Source: CAISKJ01 sp046351555
GTDB taxonomy: Bacteria > Myxococcota_A > Polyangia > Polyangiales > Ga0077539
Direction of reading: 5' to 3'
DNA length: 64,000 bases
Assembly (NCBI GenBank): GCA_046351555.1
Contig: JAXLYI010000049.1
Span: 1-64,000, forward strand
Under the pieces are notes generated by a model. It did no database searches. It worked only from the letters and a program-made list of their open reading frames with translations, and was not told the origin of the DNA. The translations under genes and the position numbers were made by a program. This document shows positions 35,613 through 44,631 of the stretch, piece by piece. Every line of letters starts with the position of its first letter. Position 1 is the stretch's first letter.

Positions 35613-37538
35613 ATGACCCGCCTCCGCAGCCTGCGCCGCCCCGGCGCCGCGCCCTGGCTCCTCGTCGCCGCCCTCGCCGGTTGCCCCGACCGCCCGCGCA
35701 CGCAGCTCATGGTGCGGGTGGTCGCGGTCGACGCGCCGACGCGCGCGGGGTGCGAGCGCGTGCACTTCGAGACCGAGGTGGTCGAGCCCCGGCCGGCTCA
35801 CCTCGAGTCGCAGACCTTCACGCCCCTGGCGGGCGGCGGGCTGATGCTCGGCCAGCGGGGCTACGTCCCCGTCGACCCGTCGTCGCAGCGGACGCTCTCG
35901 ATCCACGTGGTGATGGAGTACGCCGACGGCCGGCGGCTCGCGCAGGACGCCGTCGTCGCCCTCGTCGAGGAGGAGACGCGCCTCGTCATCATGCAGATGA
36001 ACATCGGCTGCCTCGCCGTCACCTGCGCGCCGGACCAGACCTGCGCGGGCCTCCCCCCGCGCTGCATCCCCCGCGTGCGGACAACCGTCCCCTACGAGCC
36101 GTTCGACGCGGGCGCGGACGCCTCGATGGACGCCACGATGGACGCCTCGATGGACCGCGCGTCCGACGCACCCGACGTCGCTGCGCCGAAGGACGCCACG
36201 ATGGACGCGGCCGCGACGGACGGCGGCGACGCGGACGTGGTCTTCCTCCCCGACGTGGTGGAAGCTGCGGTCGATCAATCGTCGCCTGACGCCGACGCGG
36301 GTGACGCCGACGCGTCGAGCAACGACGGCGGGGGCGACGACGCGCCCGACGCGTGCGTGCTGGCGGACGGCGCGTGCGTCGACCTCCAGACCGACCCCGA
36401 GAACTGCGGCGCCCTCGGCCGGCGCTGCGCCAACATCGACCGCTGCGTCGCGGGCGTCTGCGTCAGCGACCTCGCCGTGACCGCGCTCACGCTCTCGCGC
36501 ACCACCGGCTGCGCGCTCATGTCCGACGGGACGCTGCGGTGCTGGGGCGGACAGCAGTGCGCGCCGCCCGCCGCCGGAGGGCGCGGCGTCCCGGTGCGCA
36601 TCCCCGAGGCGCATGGGGCGACGGCCGTAGCCGCGACCGACACCGCGGTGTGCTGGGTGGCCGACGGGCAGGCCCACTGCTGCGGCGACACGCGCGGCGC
36701 GCGGCTCGACGGCGTCGCGGCCGAAGCGATCGCCGCGGGCGCCGCCCACGTCTGCGTGCTCCGCGACGGCAACGTGCGCTGCGTCGGCGACAACGGCTCC
36801 GGGCAGTGCGGCGTGCTCGGCGCGGCGAGCGTCGCGGACCCCGTCCTCGACGTCCGCGACCTCGTCCGGCCCGCGACCGCGATCCGTTGTGGCACCGCGA
36901 GCTGCTGCGCGATCGCCGCGGGCGAGGTCTGGTGCTGGGGCTACGCGGGCCACGGCAACCTCGGCGTCAACAACGACGTCGTGGCGTGCTCGGGCCCGTC
37001 CGGCGACGGCTGCGCGGCCGCGCGTCGCGTCGTGCTCGGGATGTCGGAGACCGCGACCGCCGTCGCCATCGACGACGGCCCCGACCACGACGCGGGGGCT
37101 GGCGGCGGCTGCGCGGCCTCGGCGACCGCGCTCCGCTGCTGGGGCTCGGCGCCGGCGCTCGGCTACGGCGACGCGGTGCCCCAACTGAACGTGCCCGGCG
37201 CCGCGCTGCCGCTCCCCTCCCCCGTGGGCGCGATCGCCCGCGGGAGCGCGCACGCCTGCGCCGCGACGGGCACGGGGATGGCGGTTTGCTGGGGCTCGAA
37301 CCTCCGCGGTCAGCTCGCGGAGTCGCCTGCGGGCCCCGGCCGTTCGACGGTGATGTCGGCGTCGCCCGGGCCGCTCGCCGCGGGCGTGCGCCAAATCGTC
37401 GCCCGCGCGGAGAGCGCCTGCGCGCTCGTCGGTCCCGGGCGCAACGTCTACTGCTGGGGCGACAACCGCGACGGCCAGCTCGGCGTCGGCACGGCGAGCG
37501 ACGCGCCCGTCACAGAGCCCACCGCGGTCGCGTGGTGA
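35613..37538 (+). CDS. RCC1-like repeat lipoprotein
   Basis: The 641-residue protein has a signal ending LAGC (Cys24). It has a ~130-residue N-terminal domain with a Cys pair motif (CLAVTCAPDQTCAG), an Asp/Ala-rich spacer (~165-245) and one Cys module (DPENCGALGRRCANIDRC). A C-terminal propeller of RCC1-type blades follows. Blades are seen as GCALMSDGTLRCWG, HVCVLRDGNVRCVGDNGSGQ, GEVWCWGYAGHGNLGV, GMAVCWGSNLRGQLAES and NVYCWGDNRDGQLGVG. Paired Cys within each blade suggest disulphide stapling. RCC1-like lipoproteins are abundant in myxobacteria; ligand unknown. It ends 9 nt from the stop of the convergent PEGA protein gene. Confidence 0.85.
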   Translation: MTRLRSLRRPGAAPWLLVAALAGCPDRPRTQLMVRVVAVDAPTRAGCERVHFETEVVEPRPAHLESQTFTPLAGGGLMLGQRGYVPVDPSSQRTLSIHVVMEYADGRRLAQDAVVALVEEETRLVIMQMNIGCLAVTCAPDQTCAGLPPRCIPRVRTTVPYEPFDAGADASMDATMDASMDRASDAPDVAAPKDATMDAAATDGGDADVVFLPDVVEAAVDQSSPDADAGDADASSNDGGGDDAPDACVLADGACVDLQTDPENCGALGRRCANIDRCVAGVCVSDLAVTALTLSRTTGCALMSDGTLRCWGGQQCAPPAAGGRGVPVRIPEAHGATAVAATDTAVCWVADGQAHCCGDTRGARLDGVAAEAIAAGAAHVCVLRDGNVRCVGDNGSGQCGVLGAASVADPVLDVRDLVRPATAIRCGTASCCAIAAGEVWCWGYAGHGNLGVNNDVVACSGPSGDGCAAARRVVLGMSETATAVAIDDGPDHDAGAGGGCAASATALRCWGSAPALGYGDAVPQLNVPGAALPLPSPVGAIARGSAHACAATGTGMAVCWGSNLRGQLAESPAGPGRSTVMSASPGPLAAGVRQIVARAESACALVGPGRNVYCWGDNRDGQLGVGTASDAPVTEPTAVAW

Positions 37539-37547
37539 GCCGCGCGG

Positions 37548-38471
37548 TCAGGGCACGCGCGCGTTGCCCCAGTTGGGCTCCAGCGGCGGCTGCGTGCCGC
37601 GCGTGAACCACGCGATGGCCGCGATCGACCCGGCGAGGACAACGGCGCCGCCCGCCACGACCGTGGGGAGGATCCACCCGGGCCGCGATGGGCGCTCCAG
37701 CGCGGGCGAGAGCCTCAGCTCGGCGCCCGCGCGCACGTCGACGTGGCGGTGCCATGCGGCGTGCTCGGGCGCGGTGACCTCGACGTAGAAATCCCCGGGC
37801 GGGAGGTCGCGCGCGACGGCGCCCCGGCCCACCTCGACGCCGTTGACGAGCACCCGCGCGTCCGGCGGCGAGGGCTCGACCACGAGCCGGCCCACCTGCG
37901 GCAGCGGGCGGAGGTCGAACGCGAGCACGACGCGCCCGCCCACCTGCGGGGCCACCTCCTGGCGCATCGGTGTGTGGCCGGGGTGGCTCACCTCGATCAC
38001 ATGCGCGACGGGGTCGAGCCACGCCGCGTCGGTCGCGGGAGGGAGCGGCCGCCCGTCGACGCTGACGGTTGCGCCGGCGGGGGAGACGCGCACCTCGAGG
38101 CGGACGCGCGACGCCCGCAGTGCGACGAGGTCACGGCGGACGTCGTCGGCGCGCGCGGGGCTCTCCGAGCCGAGGTAGCGCTCGAACATCCCGATGGCGT
38201 CCTGCGCGCGCCCGACCGCGCGCCACGAGGCCGCGAGGTAGAAGGCCACCGCGGGCGCCGGGCACCGTTCGAACAACGGCGCGAGCTCCGCCGCCGCCGC
38301 GCTGAACTGCCGGTCCTGGTAGAGCCTCCCCGCGTGGTCGAACGCGTCGACGTCGCCGCGCGCGCAGCCCGCCTCCGTGGGGCCGGGGTCGACCGCCTGC
38401 GCCGCGGCGCGCGAGGAGAGCGTGAGGGCCGCGCCGACGAGCGCGAGGGAGACGATCGGGCGGAGGGTCAT
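37548..38471 (-). CDS. TPR/PEGA-domain protein with C-terminal membrane anchor
   Basis: The 307-residue protein has a signal peptide (LALVGAALTLSSRAAAQA) and a short TPR-like helical region (about 40-110: AGRLYQDRQFSAAAAELAPL). Two PEGA-type beta domains follow (RVSPAGATVSVDGRPLPPAT and PSPPDARVLVNGVEVGRGAV), then one membrane segment near the C-terminus (ILPTVVAGGAVVLAGSIAAI). PEGA domains are typically extracytoplasmic. Its ATG overlaps the stop of the upstream kinase gene (ATGA), so kinase and PEGA protein are co-expressed; the protein may be the kinase's sensor or substrate. Confidence 0.85.
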   Translation of the reverse strand: MTLRPIVSLALVGAALTLSSRAAAQAVDPGPTEAGCARGDVDAFDHAGRLYQDRQFSAAAAELAPLFERCPAPAVAFYLAASWRAVGRAQDAIGMFERYLGSESPARADDVRRDLVALRASRVRLEVRVSPAGATVSVDGRPLPPATDAAWLDPVAHVIEVSHPGHTPMRQEVAPQVGGRVVLAFDLRPLPQVGRLVVEPSPPDARVLVNGVEVGRGAVARDLPPGDFYVEVTAPEHAAWHRHVDVRAGAELRLSPALERPSRPGWILPTVVAGGAVVLAGSIAAIAWFTRGTQPPLEPNWGNARVP

Positions 38472-39523
38472 CGTGGGGCGGGGGTGAAGTCGGTCCAGTG
38501 GCGGGGGGCGACGGGCGTCGGGGACAGGCGGCGATGCGTCGGCGCGCGCGGCGGCGGATCGGGTGTTTCGTGGAGCGCGGCGACGGCGGGCGCGGGGGAC
38601 GCGTCGACGGGCGCAGCGGGCGGCTCGGTCACCACGGATGCGTCGACGCGCGGGGACGTGGCCGCCACCGGCGCGCGCCGCGCGGGCCTCCATGCCACCA
38701 CGACGAGCCCGGCGGCGAGCGCCACGGCGCCGACCACGAGGAATCCCACGGGGCGGGGCGCGACGGCGGCGCGCATCGCGCGGGCGAACTCGGGCATCGA
38801 GCGCGTTCGAAGCGCGGGGTCGTCGGCGCGGGCGGCCTCGATCACCGCGGCGAGCGCGCGCGGCGCCGCGACGCCAACGGACGCAGCGCCCGAGACGCAC
38901 TCCGCGAGCACCGTCGCGAGCGACCAGACGTCGGCCCGGGCGTCGGCGGCGCGGCGCGGGTCGAGCAGCTCGGGCGCGGCGTACCCGTCGGTGCAGGCCA
39001 CGGCGCGCTCGCCCGCGCCGATGCACGCGCCGAAGTCGATCAGCACGGGCGCCACGGCGCCGCCGCGCGGGACGAGCATGACGTTCTCGGGCTTCACGTC
39101 GCCGTGCACGAGGCCGAGGGCGTGCACCGCCGCGAGCGCGTCGGCCACCGGCGCGAGCAGCGCGACGGCCTCGCGGGGCGGGAGCGTCCCCTGGCGGTCG
39201 AGCAGCGCGCGGAGCGTCTCGCCGGCGAGCAGCTCCATCGCGAGGAACGAGCCCGCGTCGTCGCGCCCGGCGTCGAGCACGCGGACGACGTTCGGGTGGT
39301 CGACCTGCGCGACCCGCCGCGCTTCACGGAGCGCGCGCTCGGGGTCGCCGCCGTCGTCGATCCGCTTGAGCGCCACGCGCCGCCCGAGCACCGCGTCGTC
39401 CGCGGCGAAGACGGAGCCCATCCCGCCGCGGCCGAGGGGATGGAGCGCCGCGTAGCGCGAGCCTCCGGGGGACGGGGCCGACGGGGCGTCGTCGGGGTGC
39501 GGGATGCGCCGCGTGCCGCTCAT
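38468..39523 (-). CDS. Transmembrane Ser/Thr protein kinase, non-RD type
   Basis: The 351-residue protein has a kinase domain at about 22-255: glycine loop GRGGMGSVF, Lys in VALKRI, catalytic loop VHGDVKPENVML and IDFGAC. The Arg of the HRD motif is Gly (HGD), so it is a non-RD kinase, which usually does not need activation-loop phosphorylation. A membrane segment (PVGFLVVGAVALAAGLVVVAW) follows at about 258-278. The outer part is a short Pro/Ala-rich tail of ~70 residues without a recognisable sensor domain. It is coupled to the PEGA protein gene and divergent from the FHA-AAA+ regulator. TACCGT (39538-39543, minus) is 14 nt before the ATG. Confidence 0.9.
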   Translation of the reverse strand: MSGTRRIPHPDDAPSAPSPGGSRYAALHPLGRGGMGSVFAADDAVLGRRVALKRIDDGGDPERALREARRVAQVDHPNVVRVLDAGRDDAGSFLAMELLAGETLRALLDRQGTLPPREAVALLAPVADALAAVHALGLVHGDVKPENVMLVPRGGAVAPVLIDFGACIGAGERAVACTDGYAAPELLDPRRAADARADVWSLATVLAECVSGAASVGVAAPRALAAVIEAARADDPALRTRSMPEFARAMRAAVAPRPVGFLVVGAVALAAGLVVVAWRPARRAPVAATSPRVDASVVTEPPAAPVDASPAPAVAALHETPDPPPRAPTHRRLSPTPVAPRHWTDFTPAPR

Positions 39524-39537
39524 CCTGGGGTCTCACG

Positions 39538-39543
39538 ACGGTA
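39538..39543 (-). promoter_or_regulatory. TANNNT box 14 nt from the kinase ATG
   Basis: TACCGT on the minus strand is followed by 14 nt and ATG 39523, predicting a leader of about 7 nt, too short for a Shine-Dalgarno sequence. It lies in the 108-nt gap shared with the divergent regulator gene, for which no comparable box is visible. Confidence 0.4.
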
Positions 39544-39631
39544 CCACCCGGCCCGCGCGCGCATCAACCGCCGCCTCGCCGCGCGAACGCGTTGGGCCCC
39601 GCGCGCATCTGAGCGACACTCGCGCGCGCCG

Positions 39632-41404
39632 ATGACCACGCTGCGGTTGAGAGTCCCCGGGCTTCCCTCGACGCTGGAGCGCTCGCTCGACGCGGGCGGC
39701 GCGCTGCTGGTGGGGCGGCGCCCCGACGCGCGGCTCCTGCCCGCGGAGGTGCGCGCGCGGGCCGGCGCGGTCGAGCTCGTGGCGGTCGCGTCGACGGCGG
39801 TGTCGGAGCAGCACTGCGTCGTGTGGCGCGAGGGCGCGTCGGTGCACGTGCGCGACCTCCGCAGCACCAACGGGACGCGCTGGGTGCTCCCCGCCGGAGC
39901 GAGCGTGGCCGCGGCGGTCGACGTCGTGTCGCTCGAGCTCGCCCCGAGCGTCGACGACGACGAGCCGCCCCCCAACGCCTCCTGGTCGGACGGCCCGAGC
40001 TTCCGCGAGGGCGTGCGCGACGCGGTGGGCGCGTGGCTCGACGCGCGCGGCGTCGCCTGCGAGGCTCGGGTGCGGCCGCTGGAGGGCGAAGGTGGCGGGG
40101 AGGCGATCCCGCTCGGCGACGGCTGGGGGCTCGCGCTCGACGCGCGGCGCACGGCGGGCGGGGCGACACGCGACGTCCGGCTCGACCGGCTGCTCCCGCG
40201 GGTGTGGTCGTACGTGCGGGCGCAGCGCGGGGCCTTCGAGGTCGACCGCGACAGCGCGCGCGACCACGGCGAGCTCGTGCTGGCGTCGCCCGCGATCCGG
40301 GCGCTCCACCGGCGCATCACGCAGGCCGCGCAGCGCGGGCTCAACGGCGTGCTGCTCGGCGAGTCGGGCGTCGGCAAGAGCGCCCTCGCGCGGTGCTTCC
40401 ACCTCCACGCCGAGCGCCGCGACGGGCCCTACGTCGAGACCAACCTCGCCGAGGACAGCGACGACCGGAAGTACTTCCAGCTCAAGCTCTTCGGCGCGCG
40501 GGCGGGCGCGAGCAGCGGGATCACCCGCGACCAGGTGGGCCTCGTCCAGGCCGCCCACGGAGGCACGCTCTTCCTCGACGAGGTGGGGCAGCTCCCGCTC
40601 GACGTGCAGGGGATGCTGCTGCGCTTCCTCGACCGCGGGGCCTTCCGGCGCCTCGGCGAGCCCGGCGACGCGCCCGAGCGCCGCGCCGACGTGCGGGTGG
40701 TGGTCGGCGACAACAGCGACCTCCGCGAGCGCGTGCGGGCCGGCTCCTTCCGCGAGGACCTCTGGTGGCGCCTGAGCGGCATCGTGCTCGACGTCCCGCC
40801 CCTGCGCGAGCGCCGCGAGGACGTCGAGGCCCTGCTCCGCCGCGAGCCCGTGACGCTCGCCGGTCGAACGGCGCCGCTCTTCGACATGCTCACCCCGGAG
40901 GCGCGCCGATTTCTGCTGGAGTCGCACCCGTGGCGCGGCAACCTCCGCGAGCTGCGCAACTTCGTCGCCCGCGTTCCCCTCTACGCCGACGAGCGCGCCG
41001 AGGTCGACGTCGACGTCTGCGCCGCGGCCCTCGCCGGGGGCTCGCTCGCGCCGCCCGCGCGCCCGCCCTCCGCGGCGCCCGCCCCCGCGATCGACGACGG
41101 CTGGGCCGACCTGATGCCCCTCGCGCGCCGCCTCCTGCCCGCGTGGCTCGCGCAGGACCCTTCGCGCCGCGCGGGGGCCGCGACGGACCTCAAGGCCCTG
41201 CTCGACGAGGTGCTCCGGCCGCTCTGCGTGGCGCGCGCGCTCGGGGTGGAGGCGTGGGAGGAGGTGCCGCGCCGGCCGACGCCGAGCTTCCAGGCGATGG
41301 CCGACGCGCTGGGCTACGCCGACGGCCGCTCGGTCCAGGCGATCCTCACGCGCTACGTCGAGCTGCGCCGCCTCGCCGCCGCCCAGGGCCTCGCGCTGCG
41401 CTGA
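39632..41404 (+). CDS. FHA-AAA+ (bacterial enhancer-binding-type) regulator without GAFTGA
   Basis: The 590-residue protein has an N-terminal FHA domain (about 15-105; GRRPD, SEQHCVVWR, LRSTNGTRW). A ~100-residue linker follows, then a sigma-54-activator-type AAA+ domain at about 215-430. Walker A is GESGVGKSALA, Walker B GGTLFLDEVGQLPLDVQ, followed by RADVRVVVGDN and PWRGNLRELRNFV. The GAFTGA loop that contacts sigma-54 is replaced: the segment reads LFGARAGASSGITRD. It should therefore not remodel sigma-54 in the usual way. The C-terminal FQAMADALGYADGRSVQAIL could be a helix-turn-helix. It is divergent from a Ser/Thr kinase gene, so the FHA domain may read that kinase's phospho-threonines. 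Confidence 0.85.
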   Translation: MTTLRLRVPGLPSTLERSLDAGGALLVGRRPDARLLPAEVRARAGAVELVAVASTAVSEQHCVVWREGASVHVRDLRSTNGTRWVLPAGASVAAAVDVVSLELAPSVDDDEPPPNASWSDGPSFREGVRDAVGAWLDARGVACEARVRPLEGEGGGEAIPLGDGWGLALDARRTAGGATRDVRLDRLLPRVWSYVRAQRGAFEVDRDSARDHGELVLASPAIRALHRRITQAAQRGLNGVLLGESGVGKSALARCFHLHAERRDGPYVETNLAEDSDDRKYFQLKLFGARAGASSGITRDQVGLVQAAHGGTLFLDEVGQLPLDVQGMLLRFLDRGAFRRLGEPGDAPERRADVRVVVGDNSDLRERVRAGSFREDLWWRLSGIVLDVPPLRERREDVEALLRREPVTLAGRTAPLFDMLTPEARRFLLESHPWRGNLRELRNFVARVPLYADERAEVDVDVCAAALAGGSLAPPARPPSAAPAPAIDDGWADLMPLARRLLPAWLAQDPSRRAGAATDLKALLDEVLRPLCVARALGVEAWEEVPRRPTPSFQAMADALGYADGRSVQAILTRYVELRRLAAAQGLALR

Positions 41405-41561
41405 AGCACCTCCCGCCCGGAGCGCGATCCGCGGAGCCCGTACGGCGATCCGCGCCGGGGCCCGTCGCCGCCGCGCCCGCGGTCCCGGAAACGCGCGCAG
41501 CCCATGGGCGCTCCCGCACGGCACGCCGGCTGCTCTCGTGAGCCGCCGGAGGAACGCGACG

Positions 41562-43643
41562 ATGAAGACGAACCACGGGCTGATGGCGGTGGCGGTGGCG
41601 GCGGCGCCGGTGATCGCGGGGTGCGCGCCACCCGAAGACGATGCGCGCACGTCGCGTGGGGCCGTCCAGGTGGAGACCGCGGGCGCCAACGGGGTCCGCT
41701 ACGCCTACCGCGCCTACAAGACCGACCCCGCGCTCGCGCTCGCGTCGTACGCCGCGGCGAGCGCGATGACGGGCGGCGGCGCGTGCAACGGCGTGATGAT
41801 CGGCCCCAACCTCTACATGACGGCGGCCCGCTGCGGATTCGCGCCGGCCTACGTGAGCTGGCGCTTCGCCGAGTCGTTCGGCACCGCCAACGCGTTCCGG
41901 CTGATCATGCGCCACACCTCGTGGCCGGTGCCCTGCGTGCCGCTCTACCAGACCTTCGCCGACGTGGAGTACAGCGACATGCAGATCCAGTACTGCCCCG
42001 ACGACCCCGCCACGGGCCTCGCCCCGGGCGACGTGTTCGGCTACCTCGACCTCGACGGCGTCGTCGAAGTGCCGAGCCACGCGCCCGTCACGTCGATCTT
42101 CTCGTCGGGCACCAACCCGCTCGGCGGCGCCACGGGGACGGGCGGGCAGTACGCGCAGACCAGCCCCTACCCCGCCCCGGCGGTGCCCGCCTGGACGCCG
42201 CAGTACGGCACCGGCTCGGTCTTCGTGCGGGGATGTTATCCCGGTCACGTGGCGGTCTTCCACGGTGCCAGGGGCATGCTCGGCGTCCGTAACCTCCCCG
42301 GCGAGGCGGGCAACGTCGGCTCGCCCATGATCGATCCCACCACGCGGCGAATCACCGTGGGGCCGCTCTCCGTCGTCGACCCGCCGGGCGAAACCAACTT
42401 CCTGTGCGACGAGGGGCCGGTCCCCCATGAGCTCATCCCCGGCAAGCGGTTCGCGAAGTCGATCTACCAGTACTTCCAGTGGAGCGCCGTGCGGACCGGG
42501 CTCTCCCCGTCGCACATCAACGTGGCCGGGATCGAGGGCCTCACGGGGCGCAACGGCCAACCCCTCGGCCTGCTCGCGTCCCGCTACAGCGGCCCCAACC
42601 TCGGCCGCTACATCGACTACAACCTCGACGGCTTCCTCGACCTCCAGGCCGACCTTGAGTCCGCGCTCGGCGAGGCGCCGCGGCCGTGGGTGCACCTCGG
42701 GTTCGAGAGCCCGCGGCGCAACCGCCTCTGGACGCGCGCGCCCGCCGTGGCCTTCGCCGACCTGTCGGGGACCGCGATCGTCGGCAAGACCACCACCGAA
42801 TACGAGCACCTGCTCCGCCACACGCGGCTCAACCTCACCCCGGGCACGAACTACCGCATCTCCGTGGCGGTCACGACCTTCCAGCAAGGAGCCCCCAACG
42901 CGCTCTCCGTCGGCCTCTGCAACGTGGTCGGCGAGGACTGCCAGTACACCGGCAACGCCTTCATCCCGACGTCCGTCGGGGCGCGCCGCGTCTTCACCAC
43001 CCGCGCCAGGGCCCTCTCCGGCGCGTCGACCTTCAGCCTCGACCTCGACGCCCACACCTCCTTCACTGGCACCATCGACCATGTGGAGGTGGTGCGGGAG
43101 GGCCCGTTCGCCGCCGACTTCGACACGCACGACACCCGCGTCACGTGGACCGACGGCGACACCGACGCGCAGGCGCCCGTCATCCCCGCCGGGTACGCGC
43201 CGGGACCGACGTTCCCCATCGACTACCCCGGGATCCCGGGCGACCCGCTGACCGACCACACCACGCTCAGCGCCCAGCGCGTCGACTGGGCGCTCTACGT
43301 CGAGAACCGCGCCAGCAACCCGTCGGGCTGGGTCGCCCAGAACCGCCACCCCGCGCTCGTCGCGGGCCGCACCTACCAGATGTGCTTCAGCTACCGCTCC
43401 GACGCGCCGAACCCCGCCGCGGTGAGCGCCCGCGTCGCGGTGACCAGCCGCACCCTCACGGCGAGCGCGTTCGCGCTCCCCCCGCAGGCCATCGCGCTGT
43501 CGCCGTCCTGGAACGTGAGCTGCTTCACCTTCACCCCGCCCTACGCGGACAACGCGGTGCGCTTCGGCTTCGCGGCGCCGGGACCCGGCGAGGCCTCCCA
43601 CTACCTCGTCGACGACGTCTACCTCACCGACGTCACGCCCTGA
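41562..43643 (+). CDS. Trypsin-like lipoprotein with mutated catalytic His (pseudoprotease)
   Basis: The 693-residue protein has a lipoprotein signal ending VIAGC (Cys21). Residues ~40-310 look like a chymotrypsin-fold domain: ACNGVMIGPNLYMTAARC corresponds to the CxG..LTAAHC block and AGNVGSPMID to the GxSGGP block. The catalytic His is Arg90 (codon CGC, 41829-41831), and the Ser block is also altered. Peptidase activity is therefore unlikely. The C-terminal ~350 residues form two beta-sandwich domains (FESPRRNRLWTR and TRVTWTDGDTDAQ regions), probably carbohydrate- or protein-binding. The start has a strong Shine-Dalgarno GGAGGA 8 nt upstream, rare in this window. Confidence 0.8.
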   Translation: MKTNHGLMAVAVAAAPVIAGCAPPEDDARTSRGAVQVETAGANGVRYAYRAYKTDPALALASYAAASAMTGGGACNGVMIGPNLYMTAARCGFAPAYVSWRFAESFGTANAFRLIMRHTSWPVPCVPLYQTFADVEYSDMQIQYCPDDPATGLAPGDVFGYLDLDGVVEVPSHAPVTSIFSSGTNPLGGATGTGGQYAQTSPYPAPAVPAWTPQYGTGSVFVRGCYPGHVAVFHGARGMLGVRNLPGEAGNVGSPMIDPTTRRITVGPLSVVDPPGETNFLCDEGPVPHELIPGKRFAKSIYQYFQWSAVRTGLSPSHINVAGIEGLTGRNGQPLGLLASRYSGPNLGRYIDYNLDGFLDLQADLESALGEAPRPWVHLGFESPRRNRLWTRAPAVAFADLSGTAIVGKTTTEYEHLLRHTRLNLTPGTNYRISVAVTTFQQGAPNALSVGLCNVVGEDCQYTGNAFIPTSVGARRVFTTRARALSGASTFSLDLDAHTSFTGTIDHVEVVREGPFAADFDTHDTRVTWTDGDTDAQAPVIPAGYAPGPTFPIDYPGIPGDPLTDHTTLSAQRVDWALYVENRASNPSGWVAQNRHPALVAGRTYQMCFSYRSDAPNPAAVSARVAVTSRTLTASAFALPPQAIALSPSWNVSCFTFTPPYADNAVRFGFAAPGPGEASHYLVDDVYLTDVTP

Positions 43644-43653
43644 CCGCGCGCCG

Positions 43654-44631
43654 CTACGCCGTGTAGCGCTCCGGGCGGAACCTCTCGGGCCGCGCCCGCA
43701 CGTACTCCACCACCCGCGCGACGCCCTCGTCGAGCGACACCTCCGGCGCCCACCCGAGCACCGCCCGCGCGCGCGTCGCGTCGCCGCAGAGCCGCTCCAC
43801 CTCGCTCGCCGCCGGCCGCACGCGCTCGGCGTCGCACACCACCGGCACGTCGCGGCCCGCCGCGCGGATCACCTTGCGCGCGAGGTCGCCGACGCTGATC
43901 TCCTTGCCCTGCGCGAGGTTGAGCGTGCGCCCCACCGCCTCGTCGCGCTCGGCCGCGAGGAGGAAGCCGCGCACCGTGTCGCCGACGTAGTTGAGGTCGC
44001 GCGTCGGGTGGAGCGCGCCGAGCCGCACCTCGTGGCGGTGGAGCGCCTGCACCGCGATGGCGACGAGCACCGCCCGCGCCGACTGCCGCGGCCCGTAGGT
44101 GTTGAAGGGCCGCACCGTCACCGCGCGCAGCCCGAAGGAGCGGTGGTAGCTCTCGACGCACTGGTCCGCGCCGATCTTGCTGGCGGCGTAGGGCGACTGC
44201 CCCACCAGCGGGTGATCTTCCGTGATGGGGACGGTCTGCGCGGTGCCGTACACCTCGCTGGTGGAGGTGTGGACCATCTTCGCGCCCTCCTCCAGACACG
44301 CCTGCGCGACGTGGAGCGAGCCGAGCACGTTGGTCTGGAAGACGTGGGCGGCGGTCACGTACGACTGCGGGATCGAGATGATCGCGCCGAGGTGGAAGAC
44401 CACGTCGCAGCCCTTCACGGCGGCGCGGACCATGTGCGGGTCGTTGAGGTCGCCGAGGCGGACGTCGACCGACGCGCGGACGTCGGCGGGGAGCTCGTCG
44501 AGGTTGCCGAGGTCGGGGCGGGCGGAGTAGCGGACGAGGGCGCGCACCCGGTCGCCGCGCGCGACGAGGGCCTCGACGAGGTGGCTGCCGACGAAGCCCG
44601 CGGCGCCGGTGACGAGGGCCGTGCGCGTCAC
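43654..44631 (-). CDS. NAD-dependent epimerase/dehydratase (nucleotide-sugar SDR)
   Basis: The 325-residue protein is an extended short-chain dehydrogenase. NAD-binding is by VTGAAGFVGSHLVEAL, and the catalytic triad comprises Ser/Thr in HTSTSEVYG and the YxxxK motif in SPYAASKIGAD. The C-terminal half binds the nucleotide sugar (VRPFNTYGPRQSAR). It resembles GDP-mannose 4,6-dehydratase-like and UDP-glucose 4-epimerase-like enzymes; the exact substrate cannot be read. GTG 44631 overlaps the carB stop as GTGA, so it is translated from the car transcript. An epimerase in a carbamoyl-phosphate operon is unusual and may link nucleotide supply to polysaccharide precursors. It ends 10 nt from the convergent pseudoprotease gene. 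Confidence 0.9.
   Translation of the reverse strand: MTRTALVTGAAGFVGSHLVEALVARGDRVRALVRYSARPDLGNLDELPADVRASVDVRLGDLNDPHMVRAAVKGCDVVFHLGAIISIPQSYVTAAHVFQTNVLGSLHVAQACLEEGAKMVHTSTSEVYGTAQTVPITEDHPLVGQSPYAASKIGADQCVESYHRSFGLRAVTVRPFNTYGPRQSARAVLVAIAVQALHRHEVRLGALHPTRDLNYVGDTVRGFLLAAERDEAVGRTLNLAQGKEISVGDLARKVIRAAGRDVPVVCDAERVRPAASEVERLCGDATRARAVLGWAPEVSLDEGVARVVEYVRARPERFRPERYTA

Noticed and set aside
41405..41561. Additional small gene before the pseudoprotease
   Set aside because: No frame with a start, ribosome site and plausible composition was found in this gap.
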